Source: Schistosoma mansoni (lineage: Eukaryota; Platyhelminthes; Trematoda; Strigeidida; Schistosomatidae). From it: a DNA stretch of 64,000 nucleotides. Both the position numbers and the translations under genes were made by a program. The notes under the pieces were generated by a model, which saw nothing but the letters and a program-made list of their open reading frames with translations, had not been told where the DNA came from and searched no databases. Below are positions 33,445-46,230 of the stretch, piece by piece. The stretch covers positions 744,001 through 808,000 of the forward strand of contig NW_017386035.1 of the NCBI RefSeq assembly GCF_000237925.1, written 5' to 3'. Each line of letters opens with the position of its first letter. Position 1 is the first letter of the stretch.

Positions 33445-34129
33445 AATGTCGCTAAATTGTCTGTTTTCCGCTTAAGTATCCGCTGAATTGTCTACTTTTC
33501 CCCTAAATATACGCCGAATGGTCTATTTTTCGCCTATATATACACCGATGTAATTTTGCACCCACTCTTAAAACGCCTTTGTCATTACCCCAAACATCTG
33601 TGTTCGCCTTCATCCCCACAACATAACACACGAAAAGTGTAATGTACGTAAAATATGGTCTTTGTTCAAAAATGTTTATTGAAAACAAAAAGCGTATTGT
33701 TGTACAACGTTTGAGTAGTTGACAGATGCTAGAAGATCAGTCGTTATAATTTAATTGCAATTGTCAGGTGTCCGTGTCATCTGTAAAGAGCTACAAGAAA
33801 AGAACAGGTGTTTTATAAATAAGGTACATGTGCTTAATTGCAAATGCAATTAAAATCAAACAGGCTTCCTCAAGTAGAAAAAAGTAAGCACATTAAAAAA
33901 ATATTTATTGAAAACGAAGTTTGTCAGGAAAAGCATCCCACGGATTATTTCTTTTCATAACGCCTGTTCGACAACTGAGAATGAAAAAAATCTTGTGAAT
34001 TCTAAAATTAGAAAAAATACATTACTATATCTGAATAACTTGTTTTTGCACAACTAGCTACTTGAAGCTGAACTTACGGTTATGTTCGTTAACACTGAAG
34101 ACTACCTATAGATAAGTCGATAGTAGTAA
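33445..34129 (-). repeat. 3' module of the second DUF4806 copy
   Basis: The reverse complement matches 19472-20150: GTCGCTAAATTG, degenerate 31-bp repeat units at 33455-33535, then TTGTGAATTCTA and CTTGAAGCTGAACTTACGGT. Identity is moderate, so the duplication is not recent. Confidence 0.6.
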
Positions 34130-34475
34130 TCACTTTAAAGTCGTACGTACATGTTCTTTTTTCCCTCGATAACGCTTTTGTACCTTGTCTCTCATGTGAA
34201 AATAACCTTGCGTAGCGATATCATACAGTTTCGTCAGGTCTTTTTTGTTGACAGATGATGACAGGAATCGATTACACCTGAAGTTTGAAAACCTTATATA
34301 TCTTACTTCGTAGGCAGCCTTAAAACCTGCACTTATGAAGTGCTTGTTTTGATGAAGTGCCAATTAGCGTGAAATTACTGGCAATTTCAGGTGTCATAAT
34401 GTACGACGAAATATATCGAATTGACGTTTTAGGATCATCATTCACTAAACGCGTCAACATGGCCATCTGTAATAA
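34130..34475 (-). pseudogene. DUF4806 gene copy, 5'-truncated, with a stop
   Basis: The minus strand reads MAMLTRLVNDDPKTSIRYI, then SYIMTPEIASNFTLIGTSSK, matching exon 4 of the intact gene. A TAA then replaces the Tyr codon in KCRFYGC. The 29-bp intron is kept (GTAAGATATATAAGG...TTCAG), and the last exon follows (CNRFLSSSVNKKDLTKLYD to TTLK and stop at 34130). Because the intron is present, this is a DNA-level duplicate and not a retrocopy. Homology to the intact gene stops just upstream of TTATTACAG near 34478. Confidence 0.75.
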
Positions 34476-34479
34476 GAAA

Positions 34480-35230
34480 AAAATTACTGTTACTGTAGTT
34501 TGCTTAACGTATATTCATCATTTGGGAAAGTCATCTTCCCATCAAGCCGTCTACCAACTACAACACACCTGTCTCAACCTGCCTTTCCGTTGTGCTTAAC
34601 CGTGTATCTAACATCCAAACGAGCAGGTGCATCACATATTACAGCAGATAACTTAATAGCTACGTATTTATTGAACTTAATACTAGGAAGAGCAATGTCA
34701 GTCATTTCTTTTTATTTCAGAAATAGTGTTCACAGAGATCTCGTTGAATTCTGCCGGCTTAGTATTCCCTCCATAGATCCCTATCATGAACATATCACTA
34801 AATCTAGGAGCAACGATCCGCCCTAATACAGGCCACAAATGTTGACTGGAGCTCTTTGAGATAGAAAGCACATCTATATTAATATACAATTCTAAAGTGT
34901 CAATCACAATTACACAACCAAAGTTCAACATAGCAGATTGGTCTTCAATCCGAGATGGTAGTAAACCCCACTGCTGATGAACTTTGGTTGTTCACTTGTG
35001 CACGTCCTCAGGAGACTTCTGATGCTGGTTGGTAAGTCTGGAATAACTCGAAAATGGTTTAGAATCCGATCAACATCTCGGATACACAGAGGTATACCTC
35101 GGTAGCACAACAAGAGGAACACCGAATTCATAGAAATAGTTAATTTAGTGGTGGTAATATATAAAATAAAGATTGTATATAAGGATATAGTACAGGAGGA
35201 AAGATAGATATGAAGCAATTTTAGTCTCAT
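34480..35230. other. No gene recognised
   Basis: Short open frames occur on both strands, but none has a recognisable motif or a partner elsewhere in the window. The right part (about 35140-35239) is the diverged 3' UTR of the RT fragment that follows. Confidence 0.35.
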
Positions 35231-36190
35231 GGTTTAAGGGAAGACAAAGAGTGTTTACACCTACGCCACTGCGATCGATTCTGAGCTATATCACACTGAG
35301 TCTCCAACCATTCGTTACGATAGTCGCACGGACCCCAACCAAGTAGTCTGCATCTACCATCATGACTCAGACTAGAAGTTAGTGACGTTGTGGACTGATG
35401 CCACGTTTTGGTTTGACCGCCCCTAACTCTCTTCCAACCATCCCCAATACTAGTCAGTATTCCTCATCGTGGTAATCCATGGTTCAGACATACATAACAC
35501 GTGGCCCAAACATCTCGGTCGGTGAAGATTCACAAGTTCATTAACTGATTTACCATTATTCCCCAATACCCTGAGTCTAACCTTACTAATACTTACCCAG
35601 TGATCCCAGCAGATACGAGTAATATTTCTAAGACATCCGTGATCAAATACTAGAGACTTACGAGTATCATCTAATTTTAATGGACACGTTTCGTAAGTTG
35701 GCAAAAGCCAAACGAGCTTTTTCAATCTGTGCGAAGATTTTGTCAGACACCAACCTATTAGGGCTGATCAGACTTCCAAGATAAGTGAAGTTGTCTACGT
35801 ATTCGACTGGTTCACTCCCTATCTTTAGTTCAGGTGTTAACGCAGGCCAGTTCTGGAGTAACAATTTACATTTGGATGGGGAGAAACGCATTCCAAACAT
35901 CCTGGCATTGTTGCTCAGTTCTACCAAAACACCCGGCATTTTATCAGAGTCTTCACCGATCAGGATTATGTCATCTGTGTATTCTAGGTCAATAAGTGGA
36001 CCTCCTGGTAGGAGATCAATTCCTGAAAATTCAGTCCACGTGAAAGGTATTTCTAGCAGTAGGTCTATAATGAAGTTAAACAAAAATGGGGATAGTGGAC
36101 AGCCTTGTCGGACACCACTTGAGGTTGTAAAATCAGATGACAGTTCGCCATAAGCTCTGGCGCGATGGTATCGTCCAGCTTTACCCAAAT
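35140..36190 (-). pseudogene. RTE-like RT element fragment, family P
   Basis: The minus frame 36188-35667 is an RT core: ELSSDFTTSSGVRQGCPLSP, FLFNFIIDLLLE, DLEYTDDIILIG, MRFSPSKCKLLLQNW, EYVDNFTYLGSLIS. The catalytic box is YTDD in place of the usual YADD or FADD. The C-terminal part continues at 35725-35450 ([44 protein letters not shown]) and ends at an in-frame TAG (MRNTD) shared by the copies at 40137 and 46881. It is 5'-truncated near 36190. Clade placement as RTE-like is moderate. Confidence 0.82.
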
Positions 36191-37569
36191 GTACACGATA
36201 CTAGTACCATTTGATGTGACTAATCGGAAAAGTTATTTCAGTATTCCTATTTCATGTATATAGCTTGCGTAAATGGACCATTCAGACCCAAGTTTATACT
36301 TTGAAAAGAGTATGCAAGATACCCTGATTCTCAGTTTTCCATTATACCTCTATGCGTATCTAGTTCCCTAAATAATTGGATTGAACGCTCAAATACCACT
36401 CCTAACAGATTTAATTGGTCAATGGCACAACTTGCACGTAACAGGGAGTTTTTTGTTCTCAATTTACCACCTGTGTTCTTTAAGTTTTCTTGACCTAGAT
36501 GGAATAAAAAGAGGATAAATTGAGTCCAAATTTATTTCTCGGTATCTCGTGCATCATACTTAGTTTTCCTTTCAATATAAGTTGAATTCGTGCTAAAAAG
36601 TGGGAAATCTTGTGACGGTCTTCGCAAAAAAATCCAGACGCCCGGAATTCCTCGAATAGCGACTCTGTACCTTTTCCAAGAGATGGGTGGCCTTTTATAA
36701 AGTCCGGTACAGTCTCCTTGTTAACGTGACTACATACTTTCTCATGTTACTTGTACATTTGATACATTTAGGTAATAACCATGTCAACAGTGTGGAGATA
36801 AAACGAACATAGCGAAATGTGTTCTGTTTCTTGCAGTCTTAAAGAGTGTTGATTATGAAATAGAAATGCTATTGCACTCTATGTTTTGTTCCTTAGAACT
36901 GAGGATACTGAATATATGAACAATTGGTTTCATAAGATGCACATATCATCGAAGAATAAGACAGTTTGAATGTCTGTTTCAAAGTTGTTAGTGTGTAATA
37001 TATGCGCATACTTATCTTCTGAGTGTAGTATGTTATTGTTCGAAAAATAAAATCAAGTAGAATTTACTGGGAATACTTTTTTACCTTGAGTAGACAAATC
37101 AGAAAATGCATCAAATAGTAGCTTGGCCTTATTTAATGCTTTGACAACGAAACATACCGTCGGTTATTTAGTTTACAATAGAGTAGTGATCTCTCAAATT
37201 AATGAAACAAATAAATTTGGGTCTAAGTATTTAATTCAGAGTAAAATGAGAAATAAAGGGTACTACAGTAATAAATGTCACCTCGACTAACCGTTAACAA
37301 AAATAGCTCTGCCTGCTAATCACATATTTTTCTGTTATTGTTGGCGGTGTTTTTTTAAACTGGTTTGTGCATTATTTGTTAAAAGAAATTGCCACAGTAC
37401 GTAATTGCTGTTTTAATTCTTTACTACAGTACCTAAATTTTCATTTTCCCATATATATTCAGTGTCTGTCACGATTTATGATGGTAACAATGATATCTAG
37501 TTAGTTCAATTATTTTGCTCGTCTGTTCTGTCGAAATACGTGTTATTGTCTCTGTGGACGGATTCTATA
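36191..37569. other. Upstream region of SNF8, no other feature
   Basis: The stretch is AT-rich with stops in all frames. The last few hundred bases should contain the SNF8 promoter and 5' UTR. I see no diagnostic element. Confidence 0.35.
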
Positions 37570-40500
37570 ATGTATAGAAAGGCTGGGATTGCATCAATTA
37601 AAAGCAAATCGCTTGCTCAGTCGAAGTACAAAGAAAAAAGTGATGAGTTAGCAGGAAATCAGATAACAACACTATTACGACAGTTTGAGCAAGTTCGTCA
37701 GTCGCTTGAATTATTTGCTAGCAAACACGGGAACAAGATTAAAGAGGACCCACAGTTACGTTCACAATTTCAAGCAATGTGTAGTAGTATTGGTGTTGAC
37801 CCTATAGCCTACAGTCGTGGGTGTTGGTCAGAAACATTAGGTCTGGGAGAATTTTACTACCATCTAGGTGTGAAAATTATTGAGGTGAGTTAATAAATTA
37901 TTAAAGTTTTCACCTAATTACCGACCTTAAAATTAATAATAATCAAAATATTCTCTACCACCTAATATCCGATTTTGTTTTATTTCTGATTTGACAATAT
38001 CGAGATTACATTTTCTTACTAAAATAGTGTCTTCATTATTACCATAATTCAAGGGAAAATTGAGCCTTTAAGATCCCACCATGGATCGATGAATTTGTTC
38101 CAATAGATTGGGTGTAGTTATGTATAAAATAGTTTCTTCGTCTTCTAGTACTATGGACTGATGTTACTATTCATATGAGTCATCAGTTTGCCTAAGTTCC
38201 AAGCATCGAACAATTTATCATTATTCTTATGGTTTCTCAGATTCAAAATTTTATCATTTTCGATGTCTCACGTACATCCACAATAGATCTTCATGTCCAT
38301 AGATATGAGGGATACATTATACAGTTAACAGTTCGTATTTGTTGCTACAAAAGTGGAGAGTTTATCGTCTATTTTTTTATTTGAACACAAACATTGGTGC
38401 AAGGGGGCACCAAAATATATATGCCCCACACCATAAAAACGGGTTTGTAAAGAGATAAAGAAAGGAAAGAGAGTATGATAAAAAAGAACAACAACAAAAA
38501 GAAATTAGTTTGTGAGAGTGAAATAATAATGATAATGGACGAAGCAGTTCAGTTCAGAAAAATACGAGCAGAAAGGATTCTTTCAGCCATAGAAGTTCCT
38601 TTCACTTATATGAAGAAAGTGAAAGGTTACAGCAAAATCACACTGATTTCTGATAACGTCTCAAGACAGTGTTTTGCACCATCTCTGTGATCTCAACCAG
38701 CGAGTTATGAAGGTCCAATAGAAATCAGTCCTGTAGAGCTTTTGTCCGTACCACGACATCATGTCATACACTGACCACTTCACTTTCTGTAACCAATCTC
38801 AACGTCAGAAAATAATGCACGATTTCGAATTCGCTGGGCCAACACTTGTAGTACATATTCAAGCCATCAAAACTGGTGTGCAAAATGGCGACACCGAATG
38901 AATAGTTGTCACTGGGCCCTAACACACGTTGCTGAACTCTCCTCATTATTGATATGGTGTTGTCACTGGATGTCAGAAATCCTTCAGCGACAACGATAAT
39001 CAAACACAGAGAGTCGTCTAACATCCTGGACTCGGACAGATCGGGTATCACAGGCATAGAACAAAACTGCTCTCACCGATGCATTGTAGGTCCAACTTTC
39101 ACAGACAGACTAATATCACGAAGGCTCCAAAGATGACCCAGATTGATGTAAGTCGCTCTGGCTTTCACTATACGTGAACAAGTCTCATTACTCACCCTAC
39201 CATCAGCACTTACGCAGCTACCCAGATGCACAAAGTTCTCGAGAACTATCTGCTCACTAACCAGGATGAGTTCAGGTTCAAGGTCCTGCCAGTCTTGTAA
39301 AAGTACTTTTCTCTTCGAAGGTTCAAAACACGTGCCATACCTACGGACACTGACTGCCAACTGACTAGGTACGGATTCTATGGCTTAAGTATCATCGCAT
39401 AATAGGACAATATCATTCACATACTCAAGGTCGAAAAGTATTTCTCCAGGCAACAGATCCACACCAACATTACCTACATCCATCAGAAGTGTCTCCAGAA
39501 CGTCATCTAGAGCAAAGTTGAAGTGAAATGGTGAGATTAGGCAACCCTGTCTAGCCCCACTGCTTCAATGAAACAATTGAGAGAGCTGATTGTATTCCAT
39601 TACACTGCCTGGGTTGTTTGTATATAGGGCTTCCAAGATGTTAGTAAACTTCTCAGGCACACACTTCAGTAAACAGTCTCACAGAAGTGTACTGTCCAAA
39701 GGATCGAAGCCGGCCTTGTTAGTAGGGCAATAAAATGATTAATGACCTGCAATAAGTATTGCGGAGGTTGAATATATGATCAACGCATCCTCAATCATAA
39801 CTAAAACCAACCTGCTCTTCATGAGCCAGTCTTCCTGGGTTTGGACCAATCTGGGAAGTATGACGGAAGCCAATAATTTGTACGCAATCGGCAGTAGACT
39901 TAGCCCCCGATAGCGGATTCATAAGTGACGTGAACCGTTTTTAAATATAGAGACAACTATCGGCTCATTCCAGGGTGTAGGATCACTCTTTGATTCCCAG
40001 ACGGATTCAAAAACTCACTTGGCTTTTTTCCAACTTACGTCACCTATGACGGGGACGATATATCCGTTTATCAATTAAGGGACGAGTATACTGTGCGACA
40101 CTTCGTTCTGTTCTACTTGACGGCTACGTAACGTGACCATTAAAATTAGATGATACTCGTAAGTCTCTAGTATTTGATCACGGATGTCTTAGAAATATTA
40201 CTCGTATCTGCTGGGATCACTGGGTAAGTATTAGTAAGGTTAGACTCAGGGTATTGGGGAATAATGGTAAATCAGTTAATGAACTTGTGAATCTTCACCG
40301 ACCGAGATGTTTGGGCCACGTGTTATGTATGTCTGAACCATGGATTACCACGATGAGGAATACTGACTAGTATTGGGGATGGTTGGAAGAGAGTTAGGGG
40401 CGGTCAAACCAAAACGTGGCATCAGTCCACAACGTCACTAACTTCTAGTCTGAGTCATGATGGTAGATGCAGACTACTTGGTTGGGGTCCGTGCGACTAT

Positions 40501-43500
40501 CGTAACGAATGGTTGGAGACTCAGTGTGACATAGCTCAGAATCGATCGCAGTGGCGTAGGTGTAAACACTCTTTGTCTTCTTTTAGACTTTGAGATTAAG
40601 ATTACTTTATACCTTTCCTTCTACGAACTAATTCTTTCTTCCTGTATCACATTCTTATATGCAATCTTTTTTTATAAATTACTACCACTGAAATAATTGC
40701 TTCCATGGATTTGGTTTTCATCTTGTTGTTTTAATGAAGTATGACAACTTGGATCGATGCATATATATGCCTGGTCCAACTTGCTGGCTGACTGGCTCTG
40801 CTCTAGTGCTTAGTGTGACACCAAACTCGGCAAAACCAGACAGAAATGCCACAGGGTCCCCAGATAAACGCACGTGAAACAAGCTTTTCGAAGAGACAGA
40901 TGGAGAGCGAATTTGTTATACTTTACTAGGGTCTTGAATATGGGTCTCGGATGGACAGGAGACATCGATGTTGAGACTTTCTAAAGACAGAAAACTCTAT
41001 TTGCTGTCCAATCTGCTTTAGAGTGTGAAAGATGAATGAGGTTAGTTTGAATGGCATACGTAGTTTCAGAAAGACTAGTTGAGAATTAATATTCAGTGGT
41101 ATCACTCAACTTTCGACCAGTCAGTGACTTAAGATCGTTTAGATAGGACATGGTCACCACCATATGCCAACTTCTGTATGGATTGAAGAACAAAGAGATA
41201 CACAAAATCAATAAAGGATATAGACAAGTGACGTAATGCAAAATAAAAACAAGTATTAACAAGTAATTTTGAGTATGATTTGCGAGAACGAGAATTAAAG
41301 CGTGAATAGTTTCCCTACCTGTACTTACCATTTAGTTTGTTTGCGAACTGTGATACTGCCCGGGTGCCCAAACCGAAGCGGGTGGTTTTCCTAGGTAGTC
41401 ACTCTCCGACTATTTAACCTAGAGGTCCAATCCACAAAACAATGGAGCAACTTTAAGAGTTACAGTAGATTCATATGCGATTTGTTCCCTCAGGATCTTG
41501 GAGCCCATGTGCACCGTTGGTCCGGACTCAGGGTTTTGCTATCTATATGTTGTAGGCTGTGCTATGCTGTCGTGTATTTTTCTGTAGGTACAAAGAAGTC
41601 TTCGAAAAATATTTGTTTTAAAATTCGATTGGGCACCCAGGCAGTATTTCAGCCCTCACGCGAATCGAGTGATTTGTGTGGCGCACATATATTTGGTGCC
41701 TGTTTGTGCCAATAAATAGTTCGGTTGTGTAATCTTGGTGTTATTTTTCGTCAATATCTGTAATTATTCATCACGGTGCAGACTATCATATAGTATTCAT
41801 TGCACTTTTCTTTGTACAAAATCTTTTTACATGTTTTTTTTATGTTTCTATTGTTCTTAAGCTTAATTTCCTTTACAATTTTATCCATAGGTATGCATGG
41901 CTAACCAAAAACACACTGGAGGCATTATACCTCTGCATGAATTGGTGTCTCTGTTAAACAAAAACAGGACACGATATGAGTCTGAAGTTAGTGCTGATGA
42001 CGTAAAAAGGTCTATCAAAAAACTGCGTTGTCTAGGAACAGGGTTCAGTCTTATTAGTCTATCTGGTGGTCGGTTGTTGGTCCAGTCGGTTCCAGGTGAA
42101 ATGAATATGGATCAAACTTTGGTGTTGGGGCTCGCAGAAAGTTCTGATAGTCATGTAACAGCATCAGCTGTAATAGATAAGTTAGTGTGTTATTTATGAT
42201 AAGAAACATATTATTTCAGCTTCCATTTTTAGTAATTTATCTCCGTACTTTTTATTTGGACACAATTGACCTAATCAATCCGGGAAACTTGTTCAGTTAG
42301 GTTCAACTGAAAAAAATGGAATTGGTAATATTTTTAGTTACAGATCTAACGATTGATGCATAAGTTTATATAGTTGGTCATAATTCTGGATCTACTTTGG
42401 GCTCCATTATCCACCAGGGATTTTGTTTATTTTTAGTCATAAGTTGTACTTTGTTTCAGTATTTTGCAGAAATTTGTCCAATTGTCTCTCGTTCATTTTA
42501 ATCAAGAACTGATATCAACCAGGAAACCATTGAAATCCGGAAGTATTGAGTATGATATCGAACTCCATCAACTTCAGATCTCAGGATGGGCACAAGATAC
42601 CATTAAACAATTAAATATGAATTCAAAAGTACATATTTTTAGCTTGATTTTATTTGAGATGTAACAAAATCACCGTCCAAAATTATCATCAATAGATAAA
42701 GATTTCTCAGCGAATTATTTCTGATTGACCACAGGAGATGAATTCCCACTGAGACTAGGAAATTATTTTCAAGATTAAGATAAGTCCATTTTTACGTCAC
42801 TAGTTTCAAATCGGTTGTACGACAACTCCGCATAATAATTAGCAACTTATATATGCCAACAAATCGACGTACAGAAAATCATCAAAATAGCCAACTAACC
42901 GCAAACTGAAAAGATTGCGATCAGATGAATCCAACTCGACAAATTTCTGACAAAAGATCACTGTCACCATTTCACAACCATGATATGTTATGCGACGAAA
43001 AACAAGGTACCCACATTTCTGCAAATTTCGGAAGATTTGACACTTTTTATTTCTGTCCACCTTTTTTTTTAACTTGTTTTGTCGTTTCAGCATATCTAGT
43101 TACTAATTTTTCGTTCCGGCAATTTCTGTTGATGGTTTATCACGTCCATTTTGATGTGTTTTATTCACTTGATAACATTCGTCCCTCTCGTTACATTATA
43201 TTTATATAATATCAAGGAAAAACCTCTTAGTATCTACAGAAGAAATATCCATGAAGTTAAACATTAGCATGTAATGTAAACAATTAGCTTACCTTGAATA
43301 GGAGTAAAGCTTTTGAAATGATGATGCTACTTCTTCACTTTTCTCTCGGTAATTCAGTTATGTGATCACTTTGTAAATCTAATAAGTGTCATTCATTAAA
43401 TGATATAAAAACAATGTATATGTGGTTACGAAGTGATTGTTATTGTTTTATTGAAATGCATCTGAAATGAATCTCCCATAAATTACAACTTTAATTTATA

Positions 43501-44555
43501 TTGTTGCAAAACATTTTTGATTCTTAAATTCATGTCTAAATGAAATTGACGATCAATCTGTTTTTCAGCAAGTAAAATATCGTCCATCCTGTTACACTCC
43601 TCAAAATTTAATCCATCTTGTGTAAATAATTAGATCTATCCTTATTATTTTATAGCATATTTTCTTATTGTTGTATTTTTAAGTAGCAGATTTGTTTGCT
43701 TCCTTCTGTATAATATATTACCATCTATTTTAATGATCATAGGCCGATTGTAAAACGTTCAAATAAGTAATTCAACAAACTTACTGCTTTACGCTAGTTA
43801 TGATCAGTGTTTATCTCGAACTGCTATGCTTTCACAACTATAAGTAACAGTGAATTGTCGATTTGATTACAAGGATTTTGCGGGGATCGCTTTAATTCAT
43901 AGGTTCTGTTCGTTACAGTTTAATCTCAAGTTGGACTGTACAGCTGTTTCATCCTGCAATGGGACTCCTCATCAGGGAATACCCACATCCCCAGGTCCCA
44001 CAAAGAACCCTTAATTATTAGAAACATCGGGTTGGTGCCCAGTGACAGGATTTTATCTTCAATTAGTTTTTCACTTCGGTCAATAATCTTATTGTTATTA
44101 TTCAGTTGTCGGAGAAAGTGATTTACTTTAAAGATATCCATTTTTGTTTTGGCTAGTTTTCTTTCTGGAAAAGAACTTAAATTAAGATGTATTCGACTAT
44201 GATAAATTGAGTTTCCAAGTGATTTGTTACTATTTTTGAAATTAAATCACTTTTTTTATGTATCAGCACTTAATTAGTATGATGCGAAAACTGAGAATTA
44301 CCATACGTTTTTATGATACCGTTAATTATTGTTCAGTTTGTCCAAGTGTACAACGTTGAGTAAATAACCATTTTAATACTTTTTTTTTCTTGATTTTTTT
44401 TATCTTCATTCAGATTTGATTGGACTAAAGATCGTACAGACACTGCATTTCGTCATTTAATACAAGAAGGTATTGCATGGGTTGATGATTTAGATCCTTG
44501 TGGTGAAAGAGTATTGTGGTTTCCTAGTCTAATGGGCTCAATAATCACATCATAA
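37570..44555 (+). CDS. SNF8: Vacuolar-sorting protein SNF8/VPS22 (ESCRT-II), complete
   Basis: SNF8 is the ESCRT-II subunit that joins VPS36 and VPS25 in sorting ubiquitinated cargo at endosomes. Exons are 37570-37884, 41891-42180 and 44414-44555. Phases agree (0, then 2+1) and introns are GTGAGT...AG and GTTAGT...AG. The 248-residue product compares with 258 in human. It reads [110 protein letters not shown] and [14 protein letters not shown], ending LMGSIITS. These match the N-terminal coiled coil and two winged-helix domains. Intron 1 (4.0 kb) holds RT-element fragments; intron 2 is 2.2 kb. Confidence 0.96.
38370..40060 (-). pseudogene. RTE-like RT element, family P relative, in SNF8 intron 1
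   Basis: On the minus strand the frames give [58 protein letters not shown] (catalytic box YVND), [35 protein letters not shown] and [16 protein letters not shown] weaker tail ([18 protein letters not shown]) follows. An AATAAA lies near 38375 in the presumed 3' UTR. Many stops are present. Transcription would oppose SNF8. Confidence 0.75.
40100..40766 (+). pseudogene. Family P 3' fragment, copy 1 (inside SNF8 intron 1)
   Basis: This is the C-terminal coding end and 3' UTR of the family P element ([20 protein letters not shown] and on). From 40137 to 40766 it appears identical by eye, without indels, to 46881-47510. Its first 444 bp also match 35240-35683 in reverse with one C/T difference noticed. 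It lies tail to tail with the minus-strand fragment ending at about 40060. Confidence 0.88.
42455..42627 (+). other. Exon-like open segment in SNF8 intron 2
   Basis: This is an open frame after a TTTGTTTCAG acceptor: [36 protein letters not shown], then a possible donor GTACAT. It corresponds to nothing in SNF8 orthologues and I do not recognise it. It could be an alternative exon, an exon of a nested gene or chance. Confidence 0.25.
42628..44413. other. SNF8 intron 2, remainder
   Basis: AT-rich intron sequence; no repeat shared within the window and no coding motif is seen. Confidence 0.4.
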
Positions 44556-45144
44556 ATGTATACTTAATGATATTATGCTGCTTTCATTCCCTGTTTATAT
44601 TTTTTATGAAAACCAAAGGACTTTCACCAGCCAATTTTTTTCTACATTATGAACTAACAAAAACTAATCGTTCATTGTTGATCAGTACCATAAACAAAGT
44701 TTACATCTTTTAACCAACAAATAAAATAGCACACCAGTTGACACTAGTGGCTCAAAAAATTAAGGCCATGCTAAAGATCATGTTTAATTTTATCTGCTTT
44801 TTAGTGTCGTTGCGATAATCGTTTTCTCATCATAGCGAAATTTCGTTATTTTATGTGACGCGTTAAATGTTTCTCACTACATTTTGCTACCGTTTTCATG
44901 TCAGTGTGTACTTTCTAGCTTGTTAACATGTTCTCTGCTATAAAACGCCAATCCATTTTATTTGAAGTAGTTTTTTGTATATATTATAAATCAATGTAAA
45001 TTTGTATCTGAGATCAATGTTGCCATTGGCTGAAATTTCCTAACTGTCTGCATATTCGCTCCTAAGTGTTCTTCTGGAGCGTGTTGCTTGTGAGTTTAAA
45101 AAAATGAGAAATTGTCTGGTATGATGTATTCTATATTATATCAG

Positions 45145-45435
45145 ATGATCCGTCACCATCAACAAGCGAAACTGATTTTAAATGTCTGATTGTCCACTTT
45201 AGGGATATATTCGAAAGGATTCTGAGACCCAGGCATCTAAAAACCTGGGATCAAGTGTGAGTAATCTTTGATATTTTGCTGAAGTTTGTCATTAAAATAC
45301 TTGTTATCTAACATTTCTAGATCACTTGGTAGCGTTATATGGCGTGATAAAGTAAATTGGATAAGAAAAACCCATTATCAGTTTGTGGTGTACGTGTTGG
45401 TTTTTTACAAGACGAAATCAGAGGGCCATGGTTAA
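45145..45435 (+). other. Candidate two-exon coding segment downstream of SNF8
   Basis: The segments 45145-45256 and 45321-45435 have AG/GT borders (donor GTGAGT, 64-bp intron). They join in frame to give DDPSPSTSETDFKCLIVHFR, DIFERILRPRHLKTWDQV and SLGSVIWRDKVNWIRKTHYQ, then a TAA at 45433. I do not recognise the product. No upstream exon is identified. Confidence 0.3.
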
Positions 45436-45839
45436 GTAGTAAAAAGGTAATAGGGCGTTATGTTGAGAACCTTCTAGATCAAAGTTTACTGGCCGTAAAG
45501 CAAGGTTTTCGATGGGTTACGATCTCAACAATTATACTAATACTTTACCCAAGACAGTGTACAACCATGCGTGTGATTTATGTTGCAGAAGGTTGAATGA
45601 TGAGCAGCTGTGTGCTGTAGTACCAACAATCACCATCCGCAGGGATCTCATTAATTACAATTATATCTTGAGAAAACTATGATTAATTACGAAAAGCTAA
45701 ATATCCCAGCCAACAGCAACATTAGTCTCAAATACAAATTTACATTGGTTTTTAATATATACAAAAACTACTTCAAATGAAATGGACAAAGAACATGTTA
45801 CAAAGCTAGAAAGTACATGTTATATCCTAGTGAGGAAAT

Positions 45840-46230
45840 AAATATGGGTAACCTCCGGGACCTGTCAATGGACTATTATTCTATATATATTCTTATAGTT
45901 TAACTATTAAGTAACTAGTTTGTGTATATCTATATTCATCTTATTATAAGCTTCATTTTGATCTATGAATTATTACTGTACGATTTACTGTCCCCAAATG
46001 ATGTTCAGTTTATTGATTACTGTATCCCACGTTCACAGCCACATCTGGCTTGATCTTGTGCAAATATTACTTTCTATTTTATGATATGATGCGGCCTGTC
46101 TGTCTGGTATATAAACCGAGTATGCTTGAAATAAATGATTCGCTTAGCAGAAGCTGTAATTGGTGTTCTGGACTCAATTGGAAGGGCTAGACGGAGAAGG
46201 GACCAATAAGGACGTTAGACTGCTCATACC
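45840..46230 (+). repeat. LTR-like dispersed repeat, copy 2
   Basis: It shares with 703-1140 the CTTATTATAAGCTTCATTTT region, the TGTATCCCACGTTCACAGCC block, TGGTATATAAACC, GCTTGAAATAAATGATTCGC and TTGGTGTTCTGGAC. The 5' end is diverged. No coding sequence adjoins it. Confidence 0.5.

Noticed and set aside
43926-44141. Minus-strand 71-codon ORF in SNF8 intron 2
   Set aside because: No domain, no splice support; AT-rich chance frame.
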